Of a stretch of 64,000 nt of DNA, positions 1 to 9,206 are shown piece by piece. The notes below the pieces were generated by a model. The model ran no database searches. It was not told where the DNA came from and saw nothing but the letters and a program-made list of their open reading frames with translations. The stretch is from DAHUYF01 sp963838385 (GTDB lineage: Bacteria > Pseudomonadota > Alphaproteobacteria > ATCC43930 > CGMCC-115725): NCBI GenBank assembly GCA_963838385.1, contig CAWIRE010000006.1, positions 310,001-374,000 on the forward strand, written 5' to 3'. Both the position numbers and the translations under genes were made by a program. Every line of letters starts with the position of its first letter. The stretch's first letter is position 1.

Positions 1-1
1 G

Positions 2-337
2 GTCGGCGCGCTGGTCGGGATCGTGCTGGTGGTCGAGCTCATCCTGGTGTTCGGGGCCTGGGTCGCGGCGCCCGAGGTGGCGAAGTCGATCGCGGCGCCG
101 CTGCCGCCGGTGGCGAACGTCACCAACACCGTCGCCCTGGGGCAGCTGCTCTATACCCGCTACGTCTACGTCTTCCAGGCGGCCGGCCTGGTCCTGCTCG
201 TCGCCATGGTCGGCGCCATCGTGCTGACGCTGCGCGCGCGCGGCGACGTGCGCAAGCAGGACATCAACGTCCAGATCGCGCGCCGGCGCAGCGAGACGCT
301 CGAGATCGTCAAGGTCCGGCCGCGGCAGGGGGTGTGA
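2..337 (+). CDS. nuoJ: NADH-quinone oxidoreductase subunit J, C-terminal part
   Basis: The gene is cut by the window start; the last 111 residues are readable in frame from base 2. NuoJ is a proton-pumping membrane-arm subunit of respiratory complex I. Two hydrophobic segments are visible, one at the very start of the window and one just after the 'YTRYVYVFQAAGLVLL' stretch, followed by a basic cytoplasmic tail, as is usual for the family's C-terminus. The stop is followed four bases later by nuoK, with nuoL, nuoM and nuoN next, so identity rests mainly on operon order and the hydrophobic pattern. Nothing unusual is visible in this fragment. Confidence 0.9.
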   Translation, partial: VGALVGIVLVVELILVFGAWVAAPEVAKSIAAPLPPVANVTNTVALGQLLYTRYVYVFQAAGLVLLVAMVGAIVLTLRARGDVRKQDINVQIARRRSETLEIVKVRPRQGV

Positions 338-341
338 GGAC

Positions 342-653
342 ATGCTCGAGATCGGCCTTGCCCACTATCTCATCGTCGCCGCCATCCTGTTCACGCTCGG
401 GATCTTCGGCATCTTCCTCAACCGCAAGAACGTCATCATCATCCTGATGTCGATCGAGCTAATGCTGCTGGCGGTCAACATCAACTTCGTGGCCTTCTCG
501 GCCTATCTGCACGACCTCGTCGGCCAGATCTTCGCCATGTTCGTCCTCACCGTGGCCGCGGCCGAGGCGGCGATCGGGCTCGCCATCCTCGTGGTCTACT
601 TCCGCAACCGCGGCAGCATCGCGGTCGAAGACATCAACCTGATGAAGGGCTAA
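342..653 (+). CDS. nuoK: NADH-quinone oxidoreductase subunit K
   Basis: This 103-residue protein has three transmembrane helices, the normal size and topology of NuoK, an antiporter-like (MrpC-type) subunit of the complex I membrane arm. The two membrane-embedded glutamates needed for proton transfer are present: Glu39 in MSIELMLL and Glu75 in AAAEAAIGL. It starts four bases after nuoJ and ends four bases before nuoL, so it is translated as part of the nuo operon. The start is fixed by the typical short N-terminus before helix 1. Confidence 0.97.
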   Translation: MLEIGLAHYLIVAAILFTLGIFGIFLNRKNVIIILMSIELMLLAVNINFVAFSAYLHDLVGQIFAMFVLTVAAAEAAIGLAILVVYFRNRGSIAVEDINLMKG

Positions 654-657
654 TCCG

Positions 658-2592
658 GTGACGGTCGCAGCCATCTTCCTGCCGCTCCTGGGCGCGTTCA
701 TCGCCGGCTTCTTCGGCCGCTGGATCGGCGACCGCGGCGCGCAGATCGTCACCTGCGTGGGCGTGGCGATCGCCGCGGTTTTCGGAGTCACGCTGTTCGT
801 CGAGGTGGCGCTGGGCGGTCACAACATCATCACCCCACTCTTCACCTGGATGGACACCGGCGATCTCCAGGTGCAGTGGACGCTGCGCTTCGACACGCTG
901 AGCGCCACGATGGTGGCGATGGTGACTGTGGTCTCGACCATGATCCACATCTATTCCGTGGGCTACATGGCGCATGACAACTCGATCCCGCGCTTCATGG
1001 CCTACCTCAGCTTCTTCACCTTCTTCATGCTGATGCTGGTGACGGCCGACAATTTCCTGCAGATGTTCTTCGGCTGGGAGGGCGTCGGGCTCTGCTCCTA
1101 CCTGCTGATCGGCTTCTGGTACGACCGGCCGGCGGCCAACGCCGCGGCGATCAAGGCCTTCGTCGTCAACCGCATCGGCGATTTCGGCTTCGCGCTCGGC
1201 ATCTTCGCCGTCTACGCGCTGTTCGGTTCGCTGCATTTCGGCACGGTCTTCGACGCCGCGCCCAATTTCGCGCACACGCCCTTCATCTTCCTCGGCTGGC
1301 AGGTCGACGCGCTCACCGTCACCTGCATCCTGCTGTTCGTCGGCGCCATGGGCAAATCGGCGCAGATCGGCCTTCACACCTGGCTGCCGGACGCGATGGA
1401 AGGCCCGACCCCGGTCTCGGCGCTGATCCATGCCGCGACCATGGTGACCGCCGGCGTCTTCATGGTGGTGCGGCTGTCGCCGCTGTTCGAATACGCGCCG
1501 ACCGCGCTCGCTGTCGTCTGCGTCATCGGCGGCACCACCGCGTTCTTCGCCGCCAGCATCGGCATGGCGCAGAACGACATCAAGCGCGTCATCGCCTATT
1601 CCACCTGCAGCCAGCTCGGCTACATGTTCTTCGCCGCCGGCGTCTCGGCGTTTTCGGCGGCGATCTTCCATCTCATGACCCACGCCTTCTTCAAGTCGCT
1701 GCTCTTCCTCGGCGCCGGTTCGGTCATCCACGCCATGTCGGGCGAGCAGGACATGCGCAAGATGGGCGGTCTCTGGCGGATGATCCCGGTGACCTACGTC
1801 CTGATGTGGATCGGCAGCCTGGCGCTGGCGGGCATTCCGCCGTTTTCGGGCTATTTCTCCAAGGACGTGATCATCGAGGCCGCCTGGGCATCGGGCAGCG
1901 CCGTCGGCCTCTACGCCTTCTGGATGGGGGTCATCGCCGCCTTCCTCACCGCCTTCTACTCCTGGCGCCTGCTGTTCCTGACCTTCCACGGCAAGCCGCG
2001 CGCCGACGAGGAAGTCCTGCATCACGTCCATGAATCGCCGCCGGTGATGATCCTGCCGCTGGTGGTGCTGGCGGCGGGCGCCTGCTTCGCCGGCTGGCTC
2101 GGCTATCACGATTTCGTCGGCGCCGGGCGCGAGAGCTTCTGGCGCGAGGCGATCCTGGTGCTGCCGGGCCTCGACAGCCTCGAGGCGGCGCATCACGCGC
2201 CGGAATGGGTCGAGCTGCTGCCCTCGGTCGTGGGCGTGCTCGGCATCGCCGTCGCCTGGGTCGCCTATGTCTGGCGGCCGGAGATCCCGGGCGTGGTCGC
2301 CCGGCGCCTGCGGCCGGTCTATCTCTTCCTGCTCAACAAATGGTATTTCGACGAGCTCTACGACGCGCTCTTCCTGCGCCCCGCCATGGCGCTGGGCTTC
2401 GCCTTCTGGAAGCGCGGCGATGGCGCGGTCATCGACGGGCTCGGCCCCGACGGCGTCGCCTCGATCACCAGCCGGCTCTCCGTGCGGACGAGCCGGCTGC
2501 AGACGGGCTATGTCTACCACTATGCCTTCGTCATGCTGATCGGCGTGGTGCTGCTGGTCTCCTGGTATCTCCTGCGGCAGATCGGGAGCTGA
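658..2592 (+). CDS. nuoL: NADH-quinone oxidoreductase subunit L
   Basis: A 644-residue polytopic protein, the largest antiporter-like subunit of complex I, at the distal end of the membrane arm. The discontinuous-helix motifs are intact: the essential glutamate lies in FGWEGVGLCSYLL (Glu141) and the key lysine in GKSAQIGLHTWLPDAMEGPTP (Lys233). The C-terminal part carries the long amphipathic and final transmembrane segments of NuoL rather than the shorter NuoM/N end. Translation begins at a GTG four bases after nuoK; no ATG fits the alignment better. Length is within the family range of about 610-690. Confidence 0.97.
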   Translation: MTVAAIFLPLLGAFIAGFFGRWIGDRGAQIVTCVGVAIAAVFGVTLFVEVALGGHNIITPLFTWMDTGDLQVQWTLRFDTLSATMVAMVTVVSTMIHIYSVGYMAHDNSIPRFMAYLSFFTFFMLMLVTADNFLQMFFGWEGVGLCSYLLIGFWYDRPAANAAAIKAFVVNRIGDFGFALGIFAVYALFGSLHFGTVFDAAPNFAHTPFIFLGWQVDALTVTCILLFVGAMGKSAQIGLHTWLPDAMEGPTPVSALIHAATMVTAGVFMVVRLSPLFEYAPTALAVVCVIGGTTAFFAASIGMAQNDIKRVIAYSTCSQLGYMFFAAGVSAFSAAIFHLMTHAFFKSLLFLGAGSVIHAMSGEQDMRKMGGLWRMIPVTYVLMWIGSLALAGIPPFSGYFSKDVIIEAAWASGSAVGLYAFWMGVIAAFLTAFYSWRLLFLTFHGKPRADEEVLHHVHESPPVMILPLVVLAAGACFAGWLGYHDFVGAGRESFWREAILVLPGLDSLEAAHHAPEWVELLPSVVGVLGIAVAWVAYVWRPEIPGVVARRLRPVYLFLLNKWYFDELYDALFLRPAMALGFAFWKRGDGAVIDGLGPDGVASITSRLSVRTSRLQTGYVYHYAFVMLIGVVLLVSWYLLRQIGS

Positions 2593-2599
2593 GCGCATC

Positions 2600-4114
2600 A
2601 TGCAGAGCTGGCCACTCCTGAGCCTTGTCACCTTCCTGCCGCTGGTGGGGGTGCTGTTCATCCTGATGCTGCGCGGCGCGCCTGCGGACGTGGCGCGCAA
2701 CGCGCGCTGGGCGGCGCTGTGGACCTCGCTCGTGGTGCTCGCGCTGTCGGTGGTGCTGTGGGCCGATTTCGACCCGACGCAGGCGGACTTCCAGTTCGTC
2801 GAGCTGGCCCCGTGGCTGCCGACGTTCCACATCGCCTATCACCTCGGCATCGACGGCATCTCGCTGTTCTTCGTGCTGCTCTCGACCTTCCTCACGCCGA
2901 TCTGCATCGTCTCCAGCTGGAGGTCGGTCACGGAGCGGGTGAAGGAGTACATGATCGCGTTCCTGGTGCTGGAAACGTTCATGGTCGGCATGTTCTGCGC
3001 CCTCGACTTCGTCATCTTCTACGTCTTCTTCGAGGGCGTGCTGGTCCCGATGTTCCTCATCATCGGCGTCTGGGGTGGCCCGCGGCGGGTCTATGCCGCA
3101 TTCAAGTTCTTCCTCTACACGTTCCTGGGCTCGGTGCTGATGCTGCTCGCCATCCTGGCGATCTACTATCAGATCGGGTCGACCGATATCGTCGAGGCGC
3201 TGAACCACGGGCTGCCGCCGGGGCTGCAGACCTGGCTGTGGCTGGCCTTCTTCGCCTCCTTCGCCGTCAAGGTGCCGATGTGGCCGGTGCACACCTGGCT
3301 GCCCGACGCGCATGTCGAGGCGCCGACCGCGGGCTCGGTGATCCTCGCCGGCGTGCTGCTGAAGATGGGCGGCTACGGCTTCCTGCGCTTCTCGCTGCCG
3401 CTGTTCCCGATCGCTTCGCACGAGCTCGCGCCGCTGATCTTCACCCTCAGCGTCGTCGCCATCATCTACACCTCGCTGGTGGCGCTGGCGCAGGAGGACA
3501 TGAAGAAGCTCATCGCCTATTCCTCGGTGGCGCATATGGGCATCGTCACCATGGGCACCTTCACCATGACCTCGGAGGGGCTGCAGGGGGCGATGGTGCA
3601 GATGCTGAGCCACGGCATCGTCTCGGCCGCGCTTTTCCTCTGCGTCGGCGTCGTCTACGACCGGCTGCACACGCGCGAGATCGCGCGCTATGGCGGTCTG
3701 GCCGACAACATGCCGAAATACGCCACGGTCTTCATGGTGTTCATGCTCGCTTCGGTGGGGCTGCCCGGCACCAGCGGCTTCGTCGGCGAGTTCCTGTCGC
3801 TGATCGGCGCCTTCGAGGTCAATACCTGGGTGGCGTTCTTCGCCACCACCGGCATGATCCTCAGCGCCGCCTATATGCTCTACCTCTATCGCCGCATCAT
3901 CTTCGGCGTCATCACCCGCGCCGATGTGCGCGCCATGCTCGACCTTTCTTGGCGCGAGGTCGCCATCTTCGCACCGATGATCGCTGTTGTGCTGTGGATG
4001 GGGGTCTATCCCAACTCCTTCCTGCGGCCCATGCAACCCACCCTCGCCAGGCTCATGGAGCGCGTTCAGCTCTCGCTCCAGGAGAACGCGGCGGCCAAGC
4101 TAGCCGAGCGATAG
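2600..4114 (+). CDS. nuoM: NADH-quinone oxidoreductase subunit M
   Basis: A 504-residue antiporter-like complex I subunit. Helix V holds the conserved glutamate (Glu145 in YVFFEGVLVPMFLIIG) and helix VII the conserved lysine (Lys224 in FAVKVPMWPVHTWLPDAHVEAPT), both needed for proton pumping. It starts seven bases after nuoL and is followed three bases later by nuoN. Length and motif spacing match bacterial NuoM closely. The reverse strand is also open over long stretches here, but those frames are compositional artefacts of high GC. Confidence 0.97.
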   Translation: MQSWPLLSLVTFLPLVGVLFILMLRGAPADVARNARWAALWTSLVVLALSVVLWADFDPTQADFQFVELAPWLPTFHIAYHLGIDGISLFFVLLSTFLTPICIVSSWRSVTERVKEYMIAFLVLETFMVGMFCALDFVIFYVFFEGVLVPMFLIIGVWGGPRRVYAAFKFFLYTFLGSVLMLLAILAIYYQIGSTDIVEALNHGLPPGLQTWLWLAFFASFAVKVPMWPVHTWLPDAHVEAPTAGSVILAGVLLKMGGYGFLRFSLPLFPIASHELAPLIFTLSVVAIIYTSLVALAQEDMKKLIAYSSVAHMGIVTMGTFTMTSEGLQGAMVQMLSHGIVSAALFLCVGVVYDRLHTREIARYGGLADNMPKYATVFMVFMLASVGLPGTSGFVGEFLSLIGAFEVNTWVAFFATTGMILSAAYMLYLYRRIIFGVITRADVRAMLDLSWREVAIFAPMIAVVLWMGVYPNSFLRPMQPTLARLMERVQLSLQENAAAKLAER

Positions 4115-4117
4115 ACG

Positions 4118-5566
4118 ATGACCGACGCGCTTCCCAGTTTCGTGCCGGCGCTGCCGGAGATGTTCCTCGCCCTCAGCGCCATGGTGCTGCTCGTCCTCGG
4201 CGCCTACCAGCGCGGGCCGCATGTGGCGCGCGAGATCGGCTGGCTGGCGGTCGTGGCGCTCGCCATCACCATCGCGCTGGTCATGAGCTTCGGCTACGAG
4301 CGCAAGATCAGCCTCTACGGCATGATGGTCACCGACGGCTTCGGCGGCTTCATGAGCGTGCTGACCCTGATCGGCGCCGGCTTCGCCATCGTCATGGCGA
4401 TGCGCTTCAACGAGCGCGAAGGGGTGGCGCGGTTCGAATATCCGGTGCTGGTGCTGCTCTCGACCACCGGCATGCTGATGATGATCACCGCCAACGATCT
4501 CATCTCGCTCTATGTCGGCCTCGAGCTGCAGAACCTCGCGCTCTACGTCATCGCCAGCTTCCAGCGCGACCAGACGCGCTCGAGCGAGGCCGGGCTCAAA
4601 TACTTCGTCCTGGGCGCGCTGTCCTCGGGCATGCTGCTCTATGGCGCCTCGATGGTCTACGGCTTCGCCGGCAGCACCAATTTCGACACGCTCGCCCACA
4701 CGCTCGACGCCTCGAACGTTTCCATCGGGCTGATCATCGGCATCATCTTCGTCGTCGTCGGGCTCGCCTTCAAGGTCTCGGCCGTGCCCTTCCACATGTG
4801 GACCCCCGACGTTTATGAGGGTGCGCCGACGCCGGCCACGGCGTTCTTCGCCATCGCGCCCAAGACGGCGGCGCTGGCGCTGTTCATCCGCGTCATGATC
4901 TACGCCTTTGGCGCGCTGGTCGACCAGTGGCAGCAGATCATCATGGCGATCTCGGTCGCCTCGATGATCCTGGGCGCGCTGGCCGCGATCAATCAGCGCA
5001 ACATCAAGCGCCTCATGGCCTACAGCTCGATCGGCCATGTGGGCTACGCGCTGATCGGGCTTGCCGCCGGCACCCCGGCGGGAGTGCGCGGCATCCTGGT
5101 CTACATGGCGATCTATGTCTTCATGAACATCGGTACCTTCGGCGTCATCCTCTGCATGCGCCGCCAGGGCCGCCTGGTCGAGGGCATCGAGGATCTCGCC
5201 GGCCTGGCGCGGACGCAGCCGATGCTGGCGGCGGCGCTCGGCATCTTCATGTTCTCCATGGCCGGCATACCGCCGCTCGCCGGCTTCTTCGCCAAGTTCT
5301 ACATCTTCATGGCGGCGATCGATGCGCGGCTCTTCTGGCTCGCCGTGGTCGGCGTCGTGACCAGCGTGGTCGGCGCCTATTACTACCTGCGCGTCGTCAA
5401 GATCATGTATTTCGACGAGCCCAAGGGCGCCTTCGATCCCGGCATCGGCCGCGAGCTGCAGGCGGTGGTGCTGATCTCGGCGGCGGTGATCCTGTTCTTC
5501 ATCGTCTTTCCGTCGCCGATCGTGGTCGGCGCGGAGCTTGCGAGCGCCACGCTCTTCCCGGGATGA
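4118..5566 (+). CDS. nuoN: NADH-quinone oxidoreductase subunit N
   Basis: A 482-residue member of the antiporter-like subunit family and the last nuo gene. Recognisable segments are SLYVGLELQNLALYV (helix V glutamate), AFKVSAVPFHMWTPDVYEGAPTP (helix VII lysine and the following TPDVYEGAPTP signature of NuoN) and FSMAGIPPLAGFFAKFY near the C-terminus. The stop codon overlaps the start codon of birA by four bases (ATGA), so the biotin ligase gene appears translationally coupled to the respiratory operon. Confidence 0.97.
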   Translation: MTDALPSFVPALPEMFLALSAMVLLVLGAYQRGPHVAREIGWLAVVALAITIALVMSFGYERKISLYGMMVTDGFGGFMSVLTLIGAGFAIVMAMRFNEREGVARFEYPVLVLLSTTGMLMMITANDLISLYVGLELQNLALYVIASFQRDQTRSSEAGLKYFVLGALSSGMLLYGASMVYGFAGSTNFDTLAHTLDASNVSIGLIIGIIFVVVGLAFKVSAVPFHMWTPDVYEGAPTPATAFFAIAPKTAALALFIRVMIYAFGALVDQWQQIIMAISVASMILGALAAINQRNIKRLMAYSSIGHVGYALIGLAAGTPAGVRGILVYMAIYVFMNIGTFGVILCMRRQGRLVEGIEDLAGLARTQPMLAAALGIFMFSMAGIPPLAGFFAKFYIFMAAIDARLFWLAVVGVVTSVVGAYYYLRVVKIMYFDEPKGAFDPGIGRELQAVVLISAAVILFFIVFPSPIVVGAELASATLFPG

Positions 5567-6321
5567 GCGCCGCTCCGGGCCTGCCGGCCTTCCTGCGCCT
5601 GCACGGCTTCGCCGAGCTCGACAGCACCAACGAGGAAGCCAAGCGCCAGGCGGCATCGGGCGCGCCCGCCGGCACGCTGATCTGGGCGCAGGCGCAGCAG
5701 GCCGGGCGCGGCCGGCGCGGGCGGTCCTGGGTGTCGGTCCCGGGCAATCTCTACCTGTCGCTGCTGCTGCGCCCGGAGCGCCCGGCGGGTGCCGCGGCGC
5801 AGCTCGGCTTTGCCGCGGCGCTCGCCGTCGGCGAGGCGCTGCTGCCGCTGCTGCCGCGGGTCGTCGATCTCGCCTACAAATGGCCCAACGACGTGCTCGT
5901 CGCCGACCGCAAGATCAGCGGCATCCTGCTGGAATCGCAGGCGGCGGAGGCGGGGCGGGTCGACTGGCTGGTGGTGGGCATCGGCGTCAACGTCGTCTCT
6001 TTCCCCGAAGACAGCGAGTACCCCGCCACCTCGCTGGCTGCCGCCGGCGCCGCCCCCGTGGCGCTCGAAGCGCTGCTGGAAGCGGTCGCCCGGGCGTTCC
6101 ATTTCTGGTATGAGCGGTGGCTCGCCGAAGGTTTCGCGCCGCTGAGAGCCGCCTGGCTCGCCCGGGCGCGCGGTCTGGGACAGCCCATCCGGGTGCGGCT
6201 GCCGCAAGGCGACAGCGAGGGACGCTTCGCCGGGCTCGACGAGGAAGGGGCGCTGCTGCTCGACACCGGCACTTTGCTGCGCCGCATCACCGCCGGCGAC
6301 GTTTTTCCGGCGGCGCGGTGA
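5563..6321 (+). CDS. birA: biotin--[acetyl-CoA-carboxylase] ligase
   Basis: This enzyme attaches biotin, through biotinyl-AMP, to the lysine of the carboxyl carrier protein of acetyl-CoA carboxylase and related enzymes. The 252-residue protein has the GRGRRGR adenylate/biotin loop (residues 48-54), KWPNDVL (from Lys106) and KISGILLE, followed by the small C-terminal domain. It has no N-terminal winged helix, so it is the monofunctional ligase type and not a BirA repressor. The chosen ATG overlaps the nuoN stop by four bases; longer frames upstream lie inside nuoN. birA-coaX-rnj directly after nuoN is a common alphaproteobacterial arrangement. Confidence 0.95.
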   Translation: MSAAPGLPAFLRLHGFAELDSTNEEAKRQAASGAPAGTLIWAQAQQAGRGRRGRSWVSVPGNLYLSLLLRPERPAGAAAQLGFAAALAVGEALLPLLPRVVDLAYKWPNDVLVADRKISGILLESQAAEAGRVDWLVVGIGVNVVSFPEDSEYPATSLAAAGAAPVALEALLEAVARAFHFWYERWLAEGFAPLRAAWLARARGLGQPIRVRLPQGDSEGRFAGLDEEGALLLDTGTLLRRITAGDVFPAAR

Positions 6322-6332
6322 GGGGAGGCGTC

Positions 6333-7109
6333 ATGCTGCTTGCCATCAATGCCAATAACACCAACACCGTGTTCTGCGTCTGGGACGGCGGGCAGATGAA
6401 AGGCGCCTGGCGCGCCGCGACCGACACCCGGCGGACGGCCGACGAGTACGTGGTCTGGCTCGACCACCTGCTCGGGCTCGAAGGCCTGGCGCGCAGCCTC
6501 CTTACCGGCACGATCATCGCCAGCGTCGTGCCCGAGGCCAATTTCAACCTGACGACGCTGTGCCGGCGCTATTGCAACAGCGAGCCGCTGATGGTGGGCG
6601 AGCCCGGCGTGGCGATCGGCGCCCGCTCGCTGGTCGACCGTCCGGAAGAGGTCGGCGCCGACCGCCTGCTCAACACGGTGGCGGCCCATGACCGCTACCG
6701 CGGGCCGCTCGTCGTCGTCGATTTCGGCACCTCGACCAATTTCGACGTCGTCGACGCGGACGGCAATTTCTGCGGCGGCGTCATCGCTCCGGGGGTCAAC
6801 CTGTCGATGACCGCCTTGCACATGGCCGCCGCCAAGCTGCCCAGCGTGCGCATCCGCCGCGTCGAGCAGGTCATCGGCAAGAACACCGTGGCCTGCATGC
6901 AGTCGGGCCTGTTCTGGGGCTATGTCGGCTTGATCGAGGGGCTGGTGCAGCGGATCAGGCGCGAATTCGCCGCGCCGATGCGCGTCATCGCCACCGGCGG
7001 GTTGACGCCGCTGTTCGAGGGCGCCATCGAGGGCATCGACCATGTCGACCCCAATTTGACGCTTTGGGGCCTCTATCTCGTCCACGAGAGGAACCGCCCC
7101 CGGCCATGA
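6333..7109 (+). CDS. coaX: type III pantothenate kinase
   Basis: CoaX phosphorylates pantothenate, the first step of coenzyme A synthesis. The 258-residue protein has the ASKHA-fold motifs VGADR (107-111), DFGTSTNFDVV (from Asp130) and GGVIAPG. In the first phosphate-binding motif the usual Asp-x-Gly-Asn-Thr is replaced by Asn6-Ala-Asn-Asn-Thr; the asparagine at position 6 is unusual for the family as I know it, although some relatives may share it. The start lies eleven bases after birA with a GGGAGG ribosome-binding site (within 6321-6330). The gene overlaps the next by four bases. Confidence 0.94.
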   Translation: MLLAINANNTNTVFCVWDGGQMKGAWRAATDTRRTADEYVVWLDHLLGLEGLARSLLTGTIIASVVPEANFNLTTLCRRYCNSEPLMVGEPGVAIGARSLVDRPEEVGADRLLNTVAAHDRYRGPLVVVDFGTSTNFDVVDADGNFCGGVIAPGVNLSMTALHMAAAKLPSVRIRRVEQVIGKNTVACMQSGLFWGYVGLIEGLVQRIRREFAAPMRVIATGGLTPLFEGAIEGIDHVDPNLTLWGLYLVHERNRPRP

Positions 7110-8782
7110 CCGCCGCATCCCCCGCCGCGCCCAACCGCCCCGACGAGCTCGCCTTCCTTGCCCTGGGCGGGGTCGGCGAGATCGGCATGAACCTCTCGCT
7201 CTACGGCTATGGCGGGCGCTGGCTGATGGTGGATTGCGGCATCTCCTTTGCCGACGACACGCTGCCCGGGGTCGACATCATCATGCCCGATCCCGGCTTC
7301 ATCGCCGAGCGGGCGGACGCGCTGGTCGGGCTGGTCGTCACCCACGCCCATGAGGACCATATCGGCGCCATCCCCTATCTCTGGCCGCGCCTGCGCTGCC
7401 CGGTCTATGCCACGCCGTTCACCGCGTCGGTGCTGCGCCAGAAGCTGATCGAGGCCGATCTCGAGCACGAGGTGCCGGTGATCGAGGTGCCGATGTCCGG
7501 CCGATTCACCGTCGGGCCGTTCGAGGTCGAGCTGGTCACGCTCACCCATTCGATCCCCGAGCCCAATGCCGTGGTGCTGCGCACGCCGCTCGGCACCGTG
7601 CTCCATACCGGCGACTGGAAGTTCGATCCCGACCCGTTGGTGGGGGAGCGGTCGGACATGGCGCGGCTGCGCCGCCTCGGCGAGGAAGGCGTTCTCGCCA
7701 TGATCTGCGACAGCACCAACGCGCTCAGGCCGGGCGAGGCGGGCTCCGAAGCCGATGTGCGGCGCACGCTGATCGAGCTGGTCGGGCGCTGCCGGCAGCG
7801 GGTCGTCGTCGCCTGCTTCGCCTCGAACGTGGCGCGGCTGCAATCGGCGGCGGCGGCGGCGACGGCGCATGACCGGCACGCGGCGCTGGTCGGGCGCTCG
7901 CTCTGGCGCATCGATCATGCCGCGCGCGAGACGGGCTATCTCGAGCAGCTCCCGCCCTTCCTCACCGACGAGGAGGCGGCCTATCTGCCGCGCGAGAAGG
8001 TGCTGCTGATCTGCACCGGGAGCCAGGGCGAGCCGCGCTCGGCGCTCGCCCGCATCGCCGAGGACGATCATCCCGAGATCGTGCTCGAGGCGGGCGACAC
8101 GGTGATCTTCTCCTCGCGCGTGATCCCCGGCAACGAGCGCGCCATCGGCCGGCTGCAGAACCGGCTGGCGGCGCTCGGCGTCGAGATCATCACCGAGCAG
8201 GACCATCTCATCCATGTCTCGGGCCATCCGGCGCAGGACGAGCTCACGCGCATGTATCAGATGGTGCGGCCGCAGATCGCCGTGCCGGTCCATGGCGAGA
8301 CGCGGCACCTGATGGCGCAGGCGCGGCTGGCCGAGCAATGTCAGGTGCCGCAGGCGCTGGTGACGCGCAACGGCGAGGTGGTGAAGCTGGCGCCGGGCCC
8401 GGCGGCGGTGATCGGCGAGGTGTCGACCGGCCGCCTGGTGGTCGACGGCAAGCGCCTGCTGCCGGTGGGCGGCGAGGCGCTGCGCTCGCGCCAGAAGATG
8501 ACCTTCAACGGCGCGGCGCTCGCCACCATCGTCGTCGACCGCGAGGGCAGGCTGCAGGCGCCGCCCCAGGTGACGGTGCACGGGCTCGGCGATGAGAGCG
8601 AGGACGCGGCGCTCACCGACGACCTTTGCCAGCGCGTGGCGCAGGCGATCGAGGAGCTGGAGCCGCGGGCCCGGCGCGACGATGCCGCGCTGCGCGAGGC
8701 GGCCCGGCTGGCGGTGCGGCGCTCGCTGCGCGCCTGGCATGGAAAAAAGCCGGTGACAGAGGTACATCTGGTGCGCATCTGA
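7106..8782 (+). CDS. rnj: ribonuclease J
   Basis: A 558-residue metallo-beta-lactamase/beta-CASP nuclease with both endo- and 5'-3' exoribonuclease activity in RNA processing and decay. The zinc-binding motif THAHEDHIG is at residues 79-87 (His80, His82, Asp84, His85); the beta-CASP part includes TGSQGEPRSAL and the motif region VSGHPAQDEL, and a C-terminal domain of about 100 residues follows. The start codon overlaps the coaX stop (ATGA). Many alphaproteobacteria have RNase J beside RNase E, and this neighbourhood (birA-coaX-rnj-mce) is conserved among them. Confidence 0.95.
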   Translation: MTAASPAAPNRPDELAFLALGGVGEIGMNLSLYGYGGRWLMVDCGISFADDTLPGVDIIMPDPGFIAERADALVGLVVTHAHEDHIGAIPYLWPRLRCPVYATPFTASVLRQKLIEADLEHEVPVIEVPMSGRFTVGPFEVELVTLTHSIPEPNAVVLRTPLGTVLHTGDWKFDPDPLVGERSDMARLRRLGEEGVLAMICDSTNALRPGEAGSEADVRRTLIELVGRCRQRVVVACFASNVARLQSAAAAATAHDRHAALVGRSLWRIDHAARETGYLEQLPPFLTDEEAAYLPREKVLLICTGSQGEPRSALARIAEDDHPEIVLEAGDTVIFSSRVIPGNERAIGRLQNRLAALGVEIITEQDHLIHVSGHPAQDELTRMYQMVRPQIAVPVHGETRHLMAQARLAEQCQVPQALVTRNGEVVKLAPGPAAVIGEVSTGRLVVDGKRLLPVGGEALRSRQKMTFNGAALATIVVDREGRLQAPPQVTVHGLGDESEDAALTDDLCQRVAQAIEELEPRARRDDAALREAARLAVRRSLRAWHGKKPVTEVHLVRI

Positions 8783-8795
8783 GGGGAGAAGCGGG

Positions 8796-9200
8796 ATGAT
8801 CGGCAGGCTCAACCACGTCGCCATCGTCGTGCCGGATGTGAAACGGGCGGCGGCGGTCTATCGCGACACGCTGGGCGCCAGGGTGTCGGATCCCGTGACC
8901 TTGCCGCCGCACGGCGTCACCGTGGTGTTCGTCGTCCTCGACAACACCAAGATCGAGCTGCTGGAGCCCTTCGGCCCGGACTCCCCGGTGCGCAACTTCC
9001 TGGAGCGCAACCCCGGCGGCGGCATGCACCATGTCTGCTACGAGGTCGCGGACATCATCGCCGCCCGCGACCAGCTCAAGGCCCAGGGCGCCCGCGTGCT
9101 GGGCGATGGCGAGCCCAAGATCGGCGCCCATGAGAAGCCCGTGCTGTTCCTTCATCCCAAGGATTTCTGCGGCACGCTGGTGGAGCTCGAGCAGGTTTAG
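8796..9200 (+). CDS. mce: methylmalonyl-CoA epimerase
   Basis: A 134-residue glyoxalase-fold (VOC) enzyme that interconverts (2R)- and (2S)-methylmalonyl-CoA between propionyl-CoA carboxylase and methylmalonyl-CoA mutase. Both beta-alpha-beta-beta-beta halves are seen. The metal ligands fit the family: His7 in LNHVAIVV, Glu54 in KIELLEP, His79 in GGGMHHVCYEV, and Glu130 in LVELEQ. It starts thirteen bases after rnj. The KIELLEP and GGMHH motifs separate it from ordinary lactoylglutathione lyases such as the one at 33339. Confidence 0.95.
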   Translation: MIGRLNHVAIVVPDVKRAAAVYRDTLGARVSDPVTLPPHGVTVVFVVLDNTKIELLEPFGPDSPVRNFLERNPGGGMHHVCYEVADIIAARDQLKAQGARVLGDGEPKIGAHEKPVLFLHPKDFCGTLVELEQV

Positions 9201-9206
9201 CCCCCC

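Noticed and set aside
634..2832. A 732-codon reverse frame over nuoL
   Set aside because: Composition (His, Asp, Arg, Gln-rich without hydrophobic core) is typical of antisense frames in GC-rich genes; nuoL is certain on the other strand.
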